Positions 1-8,848 are shown, counted from the first letter of the stretch. The stretch: DNA of 64,000 nt from Aestuariirhabdus sp049985285 (GCF_049985285.1 NZ_JBNIEU010000002.1:434001-498000); one strand, 5' to 3'. The notes: generated by a model from the sequence alone, not told the origin. Numbers and translations are program-made.

Positions 1-1
1 C

Positions 2-295
2 CGTAATACCGGACGCGAGATCGGGGCTATTGGTAATATTTCAGCACGAGGGTTGATGCTGATTACCCGCTTGCCCGTCATGGTGGGAGAGCTTTTCAAT
101 ATGCGCATCAAGCTGCCGGTTGGTGATGAGGAGCATTTTGATCTCGATTTTGATGCCTGTAGCCAGTGGTGCCGGCAGGACGTAGATCCGGCCTACTTCG
201 ATAGCGGGTTTTGCATTGAATGGTCCCACGAGGGAATCCATGACCTGACGGCAACCCTCAAAGAGTATTTCACCTTCAGGTCGCCGGAGTCCTGA
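2..295 (+). CDS. PilZ-like domain protein, 3' end only
   Basis: The frame is open from the window edge and ends in TGA, so only the C-terminal ~97 residues are visible and the start lies outside. The segment R-N-T-G-R-E-I-G-A-I-G-N-I-S-A-R-G-L resembles the PilZ pattern (an upstream RxxxR plus a D/N-x-S-x-x-G turn), with N-I-S-A-R-G supplying the second part. PilZ domains bind cyclic di-GMP, and this window encodes two proteins with GGDEF domains. It lies 7 bases upstream of yigZ on the same strand. The call rests on a motif and on general look, without the N-terminus. Confidence 0.6.
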   Translation, partial: RNTGREIGAIGNISARGLMLITRLPVMVGELFNMRIKLPVGDEEHFDLDFDACSQWCRQDVDPAYFDSGFCIEWSHEGIHDLTATLKEYFTFRSPES

Positions 296-302
296 TACGC
301 TG

Positions 303-911
303 GTGCCAAACCTCTACCTTGTTCCCGATGCCTCTGCCAGTAATGAACTCGAGATAAAGCGCAGCCGTTTTATCGGTTTCATCGAGCCTGTCTCCAGTCG
401 CGAACAGGCGTTGGAGTTGTTAACCCGCCTGCGGCAGCAATACCCCGATGCGCGTCACCATTGCTGGGCCTATCGCGTTGGCTCCCCCCGATCCCCTTCC
501 GCCGAAGCGTGCTCCGATGATGGGGAGCCCCAGGGCACTGCTGGCAGGCCTATGCTTAATGTATTACAGCACCAGTCCATCAGCGATGTTATGGTCGTGG
601 TGGTGCGCTATTTCGGTGGCATCAAGTTGGGTGCTGGCGGGTTGATAAGGGCCTATACCGACGCCGTGCAGGCGACCGTCGCTAAAACGGTATTGCGGCC
701 CCGGCAGGAGATGGTTTGCTGCCGCCTGCGTTGCGGCTATGAGTATGAGGCCGCGCTGCGCCATGCCATCGAGAAAGAGGATGGAGAGTGGCTCGATACA
801 GTCTATAGTGCGGAGGTTGAACTACGGGTCTCAATACCCCAGAGTTCACTGGAACGATTCAAACGGGTATCGCAGGATATCTGTCGCGGCCAGGTAGAGT
901 TTCAATTCTGA
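303..911 (+). CDS. yigZ: YigZ/IMPACT family protein
   Basis: A 202-residue protein starting with GTG. The N-terminal half carries the family signature, with K-R-S-R-F-I-G near residue 20, H-H-C-W-A-Y near 52 and S-D-D-G-E-P-Q-G-T-A-G-R-P near 70-82. V-V-V-V-R-Y-F-G-G-I-K-L-G-A-G-G-L-I-R-A-Y follows. The C-terminal part fits the DUF1949 ferredoxin-like domain. Length is normal for the E. coli YigZ family, which is related to the eukaryotic translation regulator IMPACT; its bacterial role is not settled. It sits between the PilZ-like gene and sbcB, with 12 bases to sbcB, so the three are probably transcribed together. Confidence 0.93.
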   Translation: MPNLYLVPDASASNELEIKRSRFIGFIEPVSSREQALELLTRLRQQYPDARHHCWAYRVGSPRSPSAEACSDDGEPQGTAGRPMLNVLQHQSISDVMVVVVRYFGGIKLGAGGLIRAYTDAVQATVAKTVLRPRQEMVCCRLRCGYEYEAALRHAIEKEDGEWLDTVYSAEVELRVSIPQSSLERFKRVSQDICRGQVEFQF

Positions 912-923
912 AGGAGCAGTGCA

Positions 924-2372
924 TTGGCAGGGACAATCTATTGGCATGACTATGAAACCTTTGGCACTCGTCCCGCGACGGATTGGCCATCCCAGTTCGC
1001 AGGTCTGCGCACCGATCTGGAATTAAATGAGATCGACGAGGCTCCGTTGATGCATTACTGTGCGCCACCGGATGACCAGTTACCGGCGCCGGAGGCTTGT
1101 CTTGTGACGGGTATTACCCCGCAGTTGGCGCTTCAGGAGGGGTGTTGTGAGGCAGAGTTTATCGCAAGAATTCATCAAGCGTTCAGTGTACCTGGCACCT
1201 GTGTCGCCGGTTACAATAGCCTGCGTTTTGACGATGAGGTGACCCGCCACGGGCTCTATCGAAACTTTTTTGACCCCTATGGCAGGGAGTGGAAAAACGG
1301 GAACAGTCGCTGGGATATCATTGATCTCGTACGCTTGACCGAAGCCCTGCGCCCCGAGGGCATAGAGTGGCCGCTGCGGGAGGATGGGCTACCCAGTTTT
1401 CGCCTGGAGGAGTTGACCGCCGCCAATGGTATTGCCCATGAAGCGGCCCACGACGCCCTGAGTGATGTACGCGCAACGATCGCCCTGGCCAGGTTGATCC
1501 GACAGCACCAACCTCGCCTCTACGATTTTGCTTTCAATCATCGCCAGAAGCAGATGGTCTCCCGCTACCTTAATCCGCAGCAAAAGAGTCCGCTGGTGCA
1601 TGTGTCGGGGCGTTACCCTGCGAGCCGCCACAGCCTGGCGCTGGTGCTTCCTGTTGCGGTGCACCCTGAAAACAGTAACGGCGTCATTGTGGTGGACCTG
1701 GCGAGTGACCCTGAGTTGCTGCTGAGTCTTAGCGTCGAAGAGTTGCAGCGACGACTCTACACGCGCTCCTCTGAACTGGAGGAGGGGGTCGAGCGACCGG
1801 GACTGAAAACGGTGCATATCAATCGTTGCCCCGTTATTGCACCCTTGAACGTGCTGCGCGAGGGTGACATTCAGCGTCTCCAGCTGGATATGGTGAGCAT
1901 GAAACGGAACTACGAGCGTTTGCTCGCTGCACCTGAGCTGGTGGCCAAGTTACAACAGGTGATGACCAGCGGTGAGCGGGAGCCCCAGCGGGACCCGGAC
2001 CATATGATCTACAGCGGCGGTTTCTTTGGTCCCGGGGATCGCGAGCGCATGGAGCAGATACGGCGTACGCCGGTCGAGGAGTTGGCACTGATCGAACCCG
2101 CCTTCGAGGATGCCCGCTTGGAAGAGATGTTGTTTCGCTATCGTGGAAGAAACTACCCCGACAGCTTGTCTCCCGAAGAGCGCCAGCGCTGGCAGCAGTT
2201 TCGCCATAAGCGGCTGCTGCAGGATGATGGTGGTGGGGGACGAACCCTTGCGGACTACTTTCGGCGTATTGATGAGTTGCGGGTAGAGCGCTCAGACCCC
2301 CAAAGCCTGCATATCCTGAATGAGTTACACAAGTGGGGCGAACAGCTGCAACAAGGACTACTGATGGATTGA
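924..2372 (+). CDS. sbcB: Exodeoxyribonuclease I
   Basis: A 482-residue protein (E. coli ExoI is 475), TTG start. ExoI degrades single-stranded DNA 3' to 5' and acts in recombination and mismatch repair. The DEDDh exonuclease motifs are visible: D-Y-E-T-F-G near residue 9, Y-N-S-L-R-F-D-D-E-V near 95-104, and A-H-D-A-L-S-D-V-R-A near 173-182. The SH3-like and C-terminal ExoI regions follow, with the typical Y-S-G-G-F-F segment near 357. Upstream sequence AAGGAG suits the TTG start. The gene is complete and ends 49 bases before purU. Confidence 0.95.
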   Translation: MAGTIYWHDYETFGTRPATDWPSQFAGLRTDLELNEIDEAPLMHYCAPPDDQLPAPEACLVTGITPQLALQEGCCEAEFIARIHQAFSVPGTCVAGYNSLRFDDEVTRHGLYRNFFDPYGREWKNGNSRWDIIDLVRLTEALRPEGIEWPLREDGLPSFRLEELTAANGIAHEAAHDALSDVRATIALARLIRQHQPRLYDFAFNHRQKQMVSRYLNPQQKSPLVHVSGRYPASRHSLALVLPVAVHPENSNGVIVVDLASDPELLLSLSVEELQRRLYTRSSELEEGVERPGLKTVHINRCPVIAPLNVLREGDIQRLQLDMVSMKRNYERLLAAPELVAKLQQVMTSGEREPQRDPDHMIYSGGFFGPGDRERMEQIRRTPVEELALIEPAFEDARLEEMLFRYRGRNYPDSLSPEERQRWQQFRHKRLLQDDGGGGRTLADYFRRIDELRVERSDPQSLHILNELHKWGEQLQQGLLMD

Positions 2373-2396
2373 TCGTTTAAGCAGGCGGCCTATAAT
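2369..2396 (+). promoter_or_regulatory. Sigma-70 type promoter for purU
   Basis: TTGATC at 2369-2374 and a perfect TATAAT at 2391-2396 are separated by 16 bases. Transcription would begin near 2403, about 20 bases ahead of the purU start. The -35 box overlaps the last codon and stop of sbcB, so purU has its own promoter inside an otherwise tight gene string. Confidence 0.6.
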
Positions 2397-2421
2397 GTCA
2401 CCTCGCTTAAAGGAGTAACCG

Positions 2422-3276
2422 ATGTCCCGAACGTTTCGACTCACAGTCGCCTGCCCCGATCGCGTCGGCATAGTGGCTAAGGTGAGTAATTTTCTTGCCA
2501 ATTACAACGCCTCTATCACCGAGGCCAATCACCACTCTGACCTAGCAACAGGGTGGTTTTTTATGCGCCATGAGATTTGGGCCGATTCGATGCCCCTCGA
2601 GCTGGAAACCCTGCGCGCGGCGTTCGCCCCGATCGCCAGTGAATATGAAATGCAGTGGCGCATCACGGATTCCAAAGAGCCAAAGCGGGTGCTTCTTATG
2701 GCGAGTAAGGAATCCCACTGTCTGGCTGATTTGTTGCACCGATGGCACAGCGGTGAGCTGGAGTGCGCTATTCCGGCGGTGATTTCCAACCATGATGAGC
2801 TCCGCTCCATGGTGGAGTGGCACGGTATTCCCTTTCACCATGTACCGGTCACAGCGGGAGATAAGTCCGAAGCCTTCGCCAGGGTCGCCGAGCTGGTGGC
2901 GCAGTATCAGGCAGACACCATCGTACTGGCTCGCTATATGCAAATCCTGCCCCCGGAACTGTGTGAACAGTATGAGAACCGAGTGATCAACATTCATCAC
3001 AGCTTTTTACCCTCGTTCGCCGGAGCCAAACCCTACCACCAGGCGTACCAGCGGGGCGTCAAATTGATCGGGGCTACCTGCCACTATGTGACCTCGGAAC
3101 TCGATGCCGGGCCCATTATAGAGCAGGATATCGAGCGTATCAGTCATCGCGATAGCATTGCGGACATGGTGCGTATGGGCAAGGATTGCGAGAAAACCGC
3201 GCTGGCCAAGGGGCTGCGATACCACCTTGAGGACCGGGTGCTGGTGCACGATAATAAAACGGTGGTCTTTAGCTGA
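2422..3276 (+). CDS. purU: Formyltetrahydrofolate deformylase
   Basis: A 284-residue enzyme that hydrolyses 10-formyl-THF to formate and THF, balancing one-carbon pools and supplying formate for PurT. An N-terminal ACT domain (about residues 1-80, beginning R-T-F-R-L-T-V-A-C-P-D-R-V-G-I-V) is followed by a formyltransferase domain. The catalytic Asn-His-Asp set is visible in V-I-N-I-H-H-S-F-L-P-S-F near 191-202 and S-E-L-D-A-G-P-I-I near 228. AAAGGAG lies 6 bases before the ATG. Full length. Its product formate is also the substrate of the dehydrogenase encoded at 43-48 kb, though no direct link is shown. Confidence 0.95.
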   Translation: MSRTFRLTVACPDRVGIVAKVSNFLANYNASITEANHHSDLATGWFFMRHEIWADSMPLELETLRAAFAPIASEYEMQWRITDSKEPKRVLLMASKESHCLADLLHRWHSGELECAIPAVISNHDELRSMVEWHGIPFHHVPVTAGDKSEAFARVAELVAQYQADTIVLARYMQILPPELCEQYENRVINIHHSFLPSFAGAKPYHQAYQRGVKLIGATCHYVTSELDAGPIIEQDIERISHRDSIADMVRMGKDCEKTALAKGLRYHLEDRVLVHDNKTVVFS

Positions 3277-3424
3277 GCTGCCCGGGTGCCGTTGCGCTGC
3301 GATGTTAAAGCCCCAAGGGTATTCGCTGCACGATGGGCCGCTCCAGAACTCGCCAGTAGCGCTATGGGCTGATTCGCAGCCCCCCCCCCGATTTTTATCG
3401 TTGGCAGGTTTTTTGCTCGCTATC

Positions 3425-3455
3425 CTCTCAGGTAAGGTTTTTTATCCCCTGAGAG
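3425..3455. other. Leader hairpin before the 3463 gene
   Basis: CTCTCAGG (3425-3432) pairs perfectly with CCTGAGAG (3448-3455) across a T-rich loop, ending 7 bases before the next start codon. It could modulate access to that start or terminate upstream transcription weakly. No further evidence separates these options. Confidence 0.35.
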
Positions 3456-3462
3456 AGAAATC

Positions 3463-4380
3463 ATGGATCAAAAAGGTGCATTGCTGGAGGAGGTGGTAAA
3501 GGTCGGTGCGTTTGCACCCCTACCTGCCAACGATGCTGAGCCACCGCTTGACTACCGTGCGTTGCACGTTGGCAATCAGCGTCGTCTCGCCCGTATCGCC
3601 CTTGCGCTGCGGTGCTTGCCGCTCCTGAGTTACCTGCAACACCACCGTGGGGCGTCCCTGGCTGTGCTCAATGGTGATCTGTTTTTTGAGTCGCGTATTC
3701 TCGGCATTCAACAGAAAGTGGAATATCACCTGGGGCGGGTTCAGCAGCTCGGTGAGGCCAATTTGTTGAGCTCGCCGGGCTGGGAGAACGTTGAACGGGA
3801 GTGGTTGTTCGTTAAGGAGCAATGGCGCATGGATTCCCCCATCGCCAACTTTAATTTGCATTGTCATCTGGTCAATGAACTGCAAGTTTTTATCAAGTCC
3901 TTGTTGTTTCATGAAGACCTTGGAACCGATGGTGACTCATTGCTATTGCTGGGTTATATCGTCGAAACGCTACTTCCTATCGTGGAAGGAATAGCGCAAA
4001 TTCGTGGCCTGTCCACCCATCGCGAACTCGATCATGAGAGTGAAGAGGTGGTATTTAAGCTGAATTACCTGACCACCGAATTTCGTCAGCGGCAGCGTGG
4101 GATCATGGAACGTTGCGACGCCTTTTCTGAACGAGATCGCAAGTTGATCGGGAAAACCTACGCTGACAGCAGTTGTGGTGACAAGTTGCGAGACTTCGCA
4201 GCAGAGATCGCGAGTGCACAGGGTAAGGGATGGCAGAGCGGCTATGGAAGCGGGACGCTGTTTTTGAGTGCCACCAAGTTGATCGATGGGATTTTGTTGG
4301 TTACCGAGTGCAGCATTAAGCGCCTGCGGGATCATATGAACAAAGATCTACAGCGCTGGATCTATCGCGAGCGCGACTAG
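3463..4380 (+). CDS. Helical protein resembling nitrate/nitrite sensing (NIT) domains
   Basis: A 305-residue soluble, mostly helical protein with no signal peptide or membrane segment. In the C-terminal half, I-A-Q-I-R-G-L-S-T-H (about residues 180-189) recalls the conserved R-G-x-S/G helix of NIT-type sensor domains, and the ending with long amphipathic helices also fits. No output domain (HAMP, GGDEF, kinase, ANTAR) is attached, which is unusual because NIT domains normally sit on signalling proteins. The upstream neighbour is purU, and a hairpin precedes the start. The family call is tentative; it may be simply an uncharacterised protein. Confidence 0.45.
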   Translation: MDQKGALLEEVVKVGAFAPLPANDAEPPLDYRALHVGNQRRLARIALALRCLPLLSYLQHHRGASLAVLNGDLFFESRILGIQQKVEYHLGRVQQLGEANLLSSPGWENVEREWLFVKEQWRMDSPIANFNLHCHLVNELQVFIKSLLFHEDLGTDGDSLLLLGYIVETLLPIVEGIAQIRGLSTHRELDHESEEVVFKLNYLTTEFRQRQRGIMERCDAFSERDRKLIGKTYADSSCGDKLRDFAAEIASAQGKGWQSGYGSGTLFLSATKLIDGILLVTECSIKRLRDHMNKDLQRWIYRERD

Positions 4381-4557
4381 TTTCTTTTGTCGTTGTGTTT
4401 TTTGCCTTTCTGGATTTTCGGGTTATCACCCCATCCCCTCCCCATCCTCTCCCGCTGGTCTGTTTGTCGATTGTTACTATGGTGGTCAGTGCACCTCGAT
4501 GCACCCGATGATCTGACTCATTTACGCTTCAGGAGTCGCTAATGGAGCACCCTCGCA

Positions 4558-4710
4558 TTGGCGGATAATAGCCAGTACAACCACTACCGCGCTGAAGTGC
4601 TGCGTTTTTTGCACGAGCGTCATAGCCGTACTGAGGAGCCCAGGGTTGTCATCGATAATCCGACTCCTGTGGAGATGGAGCTTCCCCCAAAAGGGAAAAG
4701 TGCTGCCTAG
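4558..4710 (+). CDS. Small hypothetical protein, 50 residues
   Basis: An open frame starting at TTG (4558) with GGAG 10 bases upstream encodes a hydrophilic 50-residue protein starting M-A-D-N-S-Q-Y-N-H-Y-R-A-E and ending P-K-G-K-S-A-A. The stop overlaps the end of the convergent channel gene by 4 bases. A better initiation site (AGGAG then ATG at 4542) opens a different frame that stops after eight codons. Either that is a leader peptide or one base has been gained and the true start is 4542. Codon use looks coding. No family recognised. Confidence 0.45.
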   Translation: MADNSQYNHYRAEVLRFLHERHSRTEEPRVVIDNPTPVEMELPPKGKSAA

Positions 4711-5519
4711 GGGTTTAGCTCGGCCCCGCAATATTTGCAATGCCCGGCGTCGGAGTCATGGCCGCTACGATTGCAGTTTGCACAGTATTTGTTGGAACGC
4801 TCCCGGCGCAACTCGTCCGCCAGCTCGGCGGTGATAATCCCGGTGGGAACCGCGATAATGGAGTAACCGGTGACCATTACCAGCGATGCCAGCATTTGGC
4901 CAACCACCGTGTGGGGGGTGATATCGCCATAACCGACGGTGGTGATGGTAACGATCGCCCAGTAGATACTCTGGGGGATGCTGGTAAACCCGCTTTCAAC
5001 ACCCTCGACCACATACATCAGCGAGCCGAAAATAGTAGCCAGGACCAGCACGGAGCAAAAAAATACGAAAATTTTGCGTCGTGAAGAGAGCATGGAGCGC
5101 CAGAGCACGTTGGCGTCGCGCAGGTAACGCATCAGTTTCAGAATTCGGAAGATCCGTAGTACTCGCAGCAGGCGGATGATAACCAGGAAGGAGGAGCCAC
5201 TAAAGATCAGTGCGAGATAGCTGGGTAAGATGGCGAGCAGGTCAACAATCCCAAAGAAACTGCGGGCATAACTGCCCGGTTTGGGAGAGCAGTAGAGGCG
5301 GGCACCGTACTCGAGGGTGAAAAGCAGGGTAAAAAACCACTCCAGCATAAAGAACTGATAGTGGTAGGTGGATGATATCGCTTCGACTGAATCCAGCATG
5401 GCGATCAGTATGCTGAGTATGATGGCCACAATGAGGTAAAGATCGAAGCGACGCCCGGCGGGTGTCTCCGTTCCAAAAATTACTTCATAGAGTTGTTCTT
5501 TAACTGGTTTCGCCGCCAT
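4707..5519 (-). CDS. Voltage-gated potassium channel with C-terminal zinc ribbon
   Basis: A 270-residue six-helix ion channel of the inner membrane. Helices S1-S3 occupy about residues 25-105. S4 (about 112-133) has arginines every third position (I-R-L-L-R-V-L-R-I-F-R-I-L-K), as in voltage sensors. S5, then the pore loop with the K+ selectivity filter T-T-V-G-Y-G-D near 194-200, then S6. The tail holds C-A-N-C and C-K-Y-C about 15 residues apart, a zinc-ribbon pair, in place of the larger cytoplasmic domains of other Kv-like channels. Single gene, convergent with the small 4558 gene. Complete. Confidence 0.9.
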   Translation of the reverse strand: MAAKPVKEQLYEVIFGTETPAGRRFDLYLIVAIILSILIAMLDSVEAISSTYHYQFFMLEWFFTLLFTLEYGARLYCSPKPGSYARSFFGIVDLLAILPSYLALIFSGSSFLVIIRLLRVLRIFRILKLMRYLRDANVLWRSMLSSRRKIFVFFCSVLVLATIFGSLMYVVEGVESGFTSIPQSIYWAIVTITTVGYGDITPHTVVGQMLASLVMVTGYSIIAVPTGIITAELADELRRERSNKYCANCNRSGHDSDAGHCKYCGAELNP

Positions 5520-5644
5520 GCTTAATCCGCCGAGTGAGATCCATTCAAGCGACTATAGTAACGAATTTTCGGCAAGGAAGTGAGGCACAGGCAGTTTCGG
5601 CTTTCGTCTGGAGTGGCAGCCCAGGATCTCCAGATGCAGCGAAG

Positions 5645-5746
5645 CTACCAGCTCATGCGGTAGAGCGATGCCATGCTGAGCAGCAGCAGAGTGACGCAAG
5701 TGATAGAGATCATGATGTCGGGCAGGGGGGATCGCTTTTTGGGCAT
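5645..5746 (-). CDS. Possible 33-residue single-helix membrane protein
   Basis: The 5520-6014 gap holds little else. On the minus strand ATG at 5746 opens a 33-residue frame: a basic start (M-P-K-K-R), one hydrophobic helix (I-M-I-S-I-T-C-V-T-L-L-L-L-S-M-A) and Y-R-M-S-W at the end. Basic-then-hydrophobic layout fits a small membrane protein. The ribosome site is poor, and the frame remains open upstream, so a non-ATG start is possible. No family recognised. Confidence 0.4.
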   Translation of the reverse strand: MPKKRSPLPDIMISITCVTLLLLSMASLYRMSW

Positions 5747-6014
5747 CTTGGGCTCGCTGGATTGTTTCAGGGTGAGCCTAGTGTAGGTCGGGCCAGTGGT
5801 CGCGACTATGGGTAGTGATACGAGAATCGATGCGACATCTACCTAAGCAGAGCGCACCATAGGTCGGTTCGCACGCGTCTCTACCCAATAGAGCGCGGTC
5901 CGATGCCGGGAAGCGCTCGTTTTGTTCGCCGGTGCTGGGGAGGGGGTGCGTTGGGGTAGCGGGGCCCTTGGGCCCCAACCGATGGCTTGAGCTCTGATTA
6001 GAGCTCAAGCGGAG

Positions 6015-6629
6015 TTACATCTGATCTTTCACCTGCAGTACCTGACGTACAAGGTGGGCGAGGGATTTGGTTGCCATTTTTTCCATGACCCGGGAGCGGT
6101 GAATCTCAACCGTACGCTGACTCAGGTTGATATCCAGCGCTATCACCTTGTTCGCTTTACCTTCGATGACGTGGTGCAACACCTCCCGTTCACGATCGGT
6201 GAGGGTGCTCAAGCGACGCAGGATCTCCTTGTGTTCCAGCAACTCCTTGCGTTGTTCTGTGTCCAGCTTAAGGGCGTCGTTAATCAGGTCCAGTAGCTCC
6301 TGATCGCGGAAAGGTTTCTGGATAAAATTCATGGCGCCGTCTTTGATCGCCTGCACCGCCATCTGCACATCACCGTGGCCGGTAATGAAGATGATGGGCA
6401 AAATGCAGTGCATATCATTCAGCTTGCCCTGTAGCTCCAGCCCGCTCATGCCGGGCATGCGGATATCGAGCACAATACAGCCTGGGCGGTTTTCATCGTA
6501 ACTGTTGAGGAACTCTGCCGGGGAGGCGAAGGTTTCTACGGATTGACCGACTGATTTCATCAGTAATCGAAGTGAGTCCCTTACGGCCTCGTCATCGTCA
6601 ATTATAAAAACGGTAGATTCCTGCTGCAT
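6015..6629 (-). CDS. FixJ-family response regulator (receiver plus LuxR HTH)
   Basis: A 204-residue DNA-binding response regulator. The receiver has the acidic pocket D-D-D at 11-13, the phosphorylation site D55 in V-L-D-I-R-M-P-G and K-P-F near 103. A LuxR/GerE helix-turn-helix fills the C-terminus (L-T-D-R-E-R-E-V-L, then S-Q-R-T-V-E-I-H-R). This architecture matches FixJ/TodT/StyR-type regulators, which normally pair with a PAS histidine kinase. None is encoded beside it, so it is an orphan here. It stands alone between the channel and the EamA transporter. Confidence 0.9.
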   Translation of the reverse strand: MQQESTVFIIDDDEAVRDSLRLLMKSVGQSVETFASPAEFLNSYDENRPGCIVLDIRMPGMSGLELQGKLNDMHCILPIIFITGHGDVQMAVQAIKDGAMNFIQKPFRDQELLDLINDALKLDTEQRKELLEHKEILRRLSTLTDREREVLHHVIEGKANKVIALDINLSQRTVEIHRSRVMEKMATKSLAHLVRQVLQVKDQM

Positions 6630-6717
6630 GTTCGCTCCCTTTTGATATGGATCTAGATGTGTGGCACCGGCTTGTTATGGTAATCAGTTTGCCATTATGT
6701 CCAGCTTATATCGAGCA

Positions 6718-7581
6718 TTATAGCGGCATCTGGCGCTTCAGTTGGTCGGCGATCGAGAGCACCCCTGCAATGATGACCAGAGCGATGCCCGCGAACGTGA
6801 TCAGGCTGAGGGATTCTCCCCATAGCAACCAGCCGAAAAGGGTTGCGAACAGGATCGATGAGTAGGTGAAGGGGCCTAGACGCCCGGCCGGGGCCAGGGC
6901 ATAGGCTTGGCTAAGGGAGAGCTGGGCACCTGTTGAAAGGGCCGCCATCAGCAGGATCAACAGCCAGCCCTCCAGCGAGGGGGTGACCCAGTTGAGCAGG
7001 CCGGGGGTTGCAGAAAGGAGGCTGGTAAACAGTGCAAAGTAGAACACGATGCGGGTACTGGGCTCGGTGTTGGCCATGCGGCGGATGGTGACCTTGGCCA
7101 GGGCGCTGAGCAAGGCGCCACACAGGGCGATCAATAGTACCGGATTCAGGCTATCCGACTGCGGGTTTAGAACCAGTGCAACGCCGGTGAACCCTAACAA
7201 AATAGCGAGTCTGACGATCCGGGGCACCTGTTCCCCCAGCCAAAGCGCCGCGATGATTGGAATGAAAAAGGGCGCAGTTTGCTTGAATAGCGCCGCCTCT
7301 GCCAAGGGCAGGTGCGCCCATGAATAGTACAGGCAGTACATAGCGCTCACCCCTACCAGCGCCCGCATCAGGTGAAAGCGCAATTGCCGGGTATGGATTG
7401 CGGGAACCCCAAAGCGCATCAGCCAGGGCAGGAGGAGTAGCAAGGCCAGCGCATTACGACAAAACACGATGACCTCATTGGGAAGCTCGCCGGAAAGCTG
7501 GCGGATGGTGACTCCGCTGAGTACCAATAGCAGCTCTGAGAGCAGGATAAAGAGGGCGCCACGGTAGAGGGGGTTGGTCAT
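6718..7581 (-). CDS. EamA/DMT-family transporter
   Basis: A 287-residue inner-membrane protein with about ten hydrophobic helices arranged as two EamA repeats, the drug/metabolite transporter layout. It starts M-T-N-P-L-Y-R-G-A-L-F and ends with a short polar tail. The first repeat includes E-L-P-N-E-V-I-V-F-C-R-N, typical of the family. Members export metabolites or amino acids; the substrate cannot be read from the sequence. Monocistronic and divergent from the 7797 gene across 215 bases that must hold both promoters. Confidence 0.85.
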   Translation of the reverse strand: MTNPLYRGALFILLSELLLVLSGVTIRQLSGELPNEVIVFCRNALALLLLLPWLMRFGVPAIHTRQLRFHLMRALVGVSAMYCLYYSWAHLPLAEAALFKQTAPFFIPIIAALWLGEQVPRIVRLAILLGFTGVALVLNPQSDSLNPVLLIALCGALLSALAKVTIRRMANTEPSTRIVFYFALFTSLLSATPGLLNWVTPSLEGWLLILLMAALSTGAQLSLSQAYALAPAGRLGPFTYSSILFATLFGWLLWGESLSLITFAGIALVIIAGVLSIADQLKRQMPL

Positions 7582-7796
7582 GGTAGCTTCGATGGCGGAT
7601 TCGATGGCGGAGGGTGGCGCAGTATATCGCGTAACCGGACAAACGCTTGCATGAAAATCTCCAGAGTGCGAAGCTGGTAACCAAGGAACTCAGCTGAGGC
7701 TGTGCTCGGGGCCGCGATGGACGCGCACGCCGAGGACGTTGGACCGGTAGAACTACTCCCTGGGCCATAACAATAAGAATACAGCGAGCGACTTCG

Positions 7797-8588
7797 ATGA
7801 TGTTACGACTTATAACCTTTCTGTTGCTGTGCCTTGGGTTCCTGCCAGGCCTTGCCGCAGCCGATAAAAATCAGTTATTAGACCAGCTTTATAGGTTGGA
7901 AGTAGAAACCTATAAAGCCTCGACCCAGTTTCATATGTTTACTTTCCTGGAAGGGGATATGAGGGTCGGTACCAAGCTTGAACAGGCATTGGAGCGGATG
8001 CAGCCACTGCTGCTAACGGATGAGCAGGTGGGCGGTGAAACGGGGCTTATCACCCTGGCCGACACTATTCGGCGTGACTTTGAACAATACAAAAAAGCGG
8101 CCCATGCCAATGAGATTCGCACCCAGGGCTACACCTCTCTCTACGCCATAAGCGATCTTGATAATGCCGAAACCCAACTGCTGGTGAGTCTGTCGGCGGC
8201 CTACGATTACCTTAACGGGAATCAGCCCGGACTGCGCCAGCAGGTGATGTCCGCAGCGGCCCGGGTCCAGAAAATGGCATCGCGCTACGCGCGCCTGGCA
8301 GCCCATTGGAACGGGCGCACCGGTTTGATGGCTGACGCCGAAGGGGACACCATTGATGTCAACGCGGCGGCCTTTGAAAAGCAGCTGAGTGCACTAAGAG
8401 GCAAGCTTGACGATGAGCGGTTGCTTCAGGCTGAGATTAAGTGGGAGTATATCTCAGCGAAGTTGATCGACTACCAAAATGAAACGGTCCCCTATCTGGT
8501 GACTCGCTATAGCGACTCGATTGTCGCGCGCCTAATGTCCGTTGGGGCTGATATCGATGCCGATTCACCGGCCCTGGCAGTAAACTGA
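7797..8588 (+). CDS. Periplasmic protein of unknown function
   Basis: A 263-residue protein with a clear Sec signal peptide (M-M-L-R-L-I-T-F-L-L-L-C-L-G-F-L-P-G-L-A-A-A, cleavage near residue 22). The mature part is nearly all helical and charged, with no cysteines or recognisable catalytic motif. Its even helices suggest a periplasmic bundle, perhaps a sensor or binding domain. It is separated from the ABC operon downstream by 260 bases and is probably transcribed alone. I do not recognise a family. Confidence 0.65.
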   Translation: MMLRLITFLLLCLGFLPGLAAADKNQLLDQLYRLEVETYKASTQFHMFTFLEGDMRVGTKLEQALERMQPLLLTDEQVGGETGLITLADTIRRDFEQYKKAAHANEIRTQGYTSLYAISDLDNAETQLLVSLSAAYDYLNGNQPGLRQQVMSAAARVQKMASRYARLAAHWNGRTGLMADAEGDTIDVNAAAFEKQLSALRGKLDDERLLQAEIKWEYISAKLIDYQNETVPYLVTRYSDSIVARLMSVGADIDADSPALAVN

Positions 8589-8610
8589 TGGTGGAGTGCG
8601 ATCATAGACC

Positions 8611-8639
8611 CTGCGCTTTGGGCAAATTAGGCTTATAAT
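8611..8639 (+). promoter_or_regulatory. Possible promoter of the amino acid ABC operon
   Basis: A perfect TATAAT at 8634-8639 lies 17 bases after a weak -35 (CTGCGC at 8611). It implies a ~200-base leader before the ATPase gene at 8849. The leader contains the palindrome GCTGTACAGC at 8794-8803, a possible operator. Confidence 0.35.
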
Positions 8640-8848
8640 TTCCTGTTTACGGCGTTTAGTTTTAGTCTGGGGACCTGAAACCTGCATCGAGTCCAAAAAC
8701 TCTTGCATGGTTCCGGTTCTGTTGCGTAGTTTATGAGGCTACCCGTCCGACTCTATAGAGGCGGGGTACGCTATTCGAGAAACCTATGTACTGGCTGTAC
8801 AGCAGCCCGCTGCATACATTCGATAACGATCCATAAAAAGAGAGTTCT

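Noticed and set aside
5520..6014. Gene of more than 60 residues in the gap before the response regulator
   Set aside because: Frames there lack ribosome sites and codon bias; only the 33-residue candidate was kept.
8794..8803. LexA box (GCTGTACAGC)
   Set aside because: The half-sites are adjacent; a gammaproteobacterial LexA box needs CTGT-N8-ACAG.
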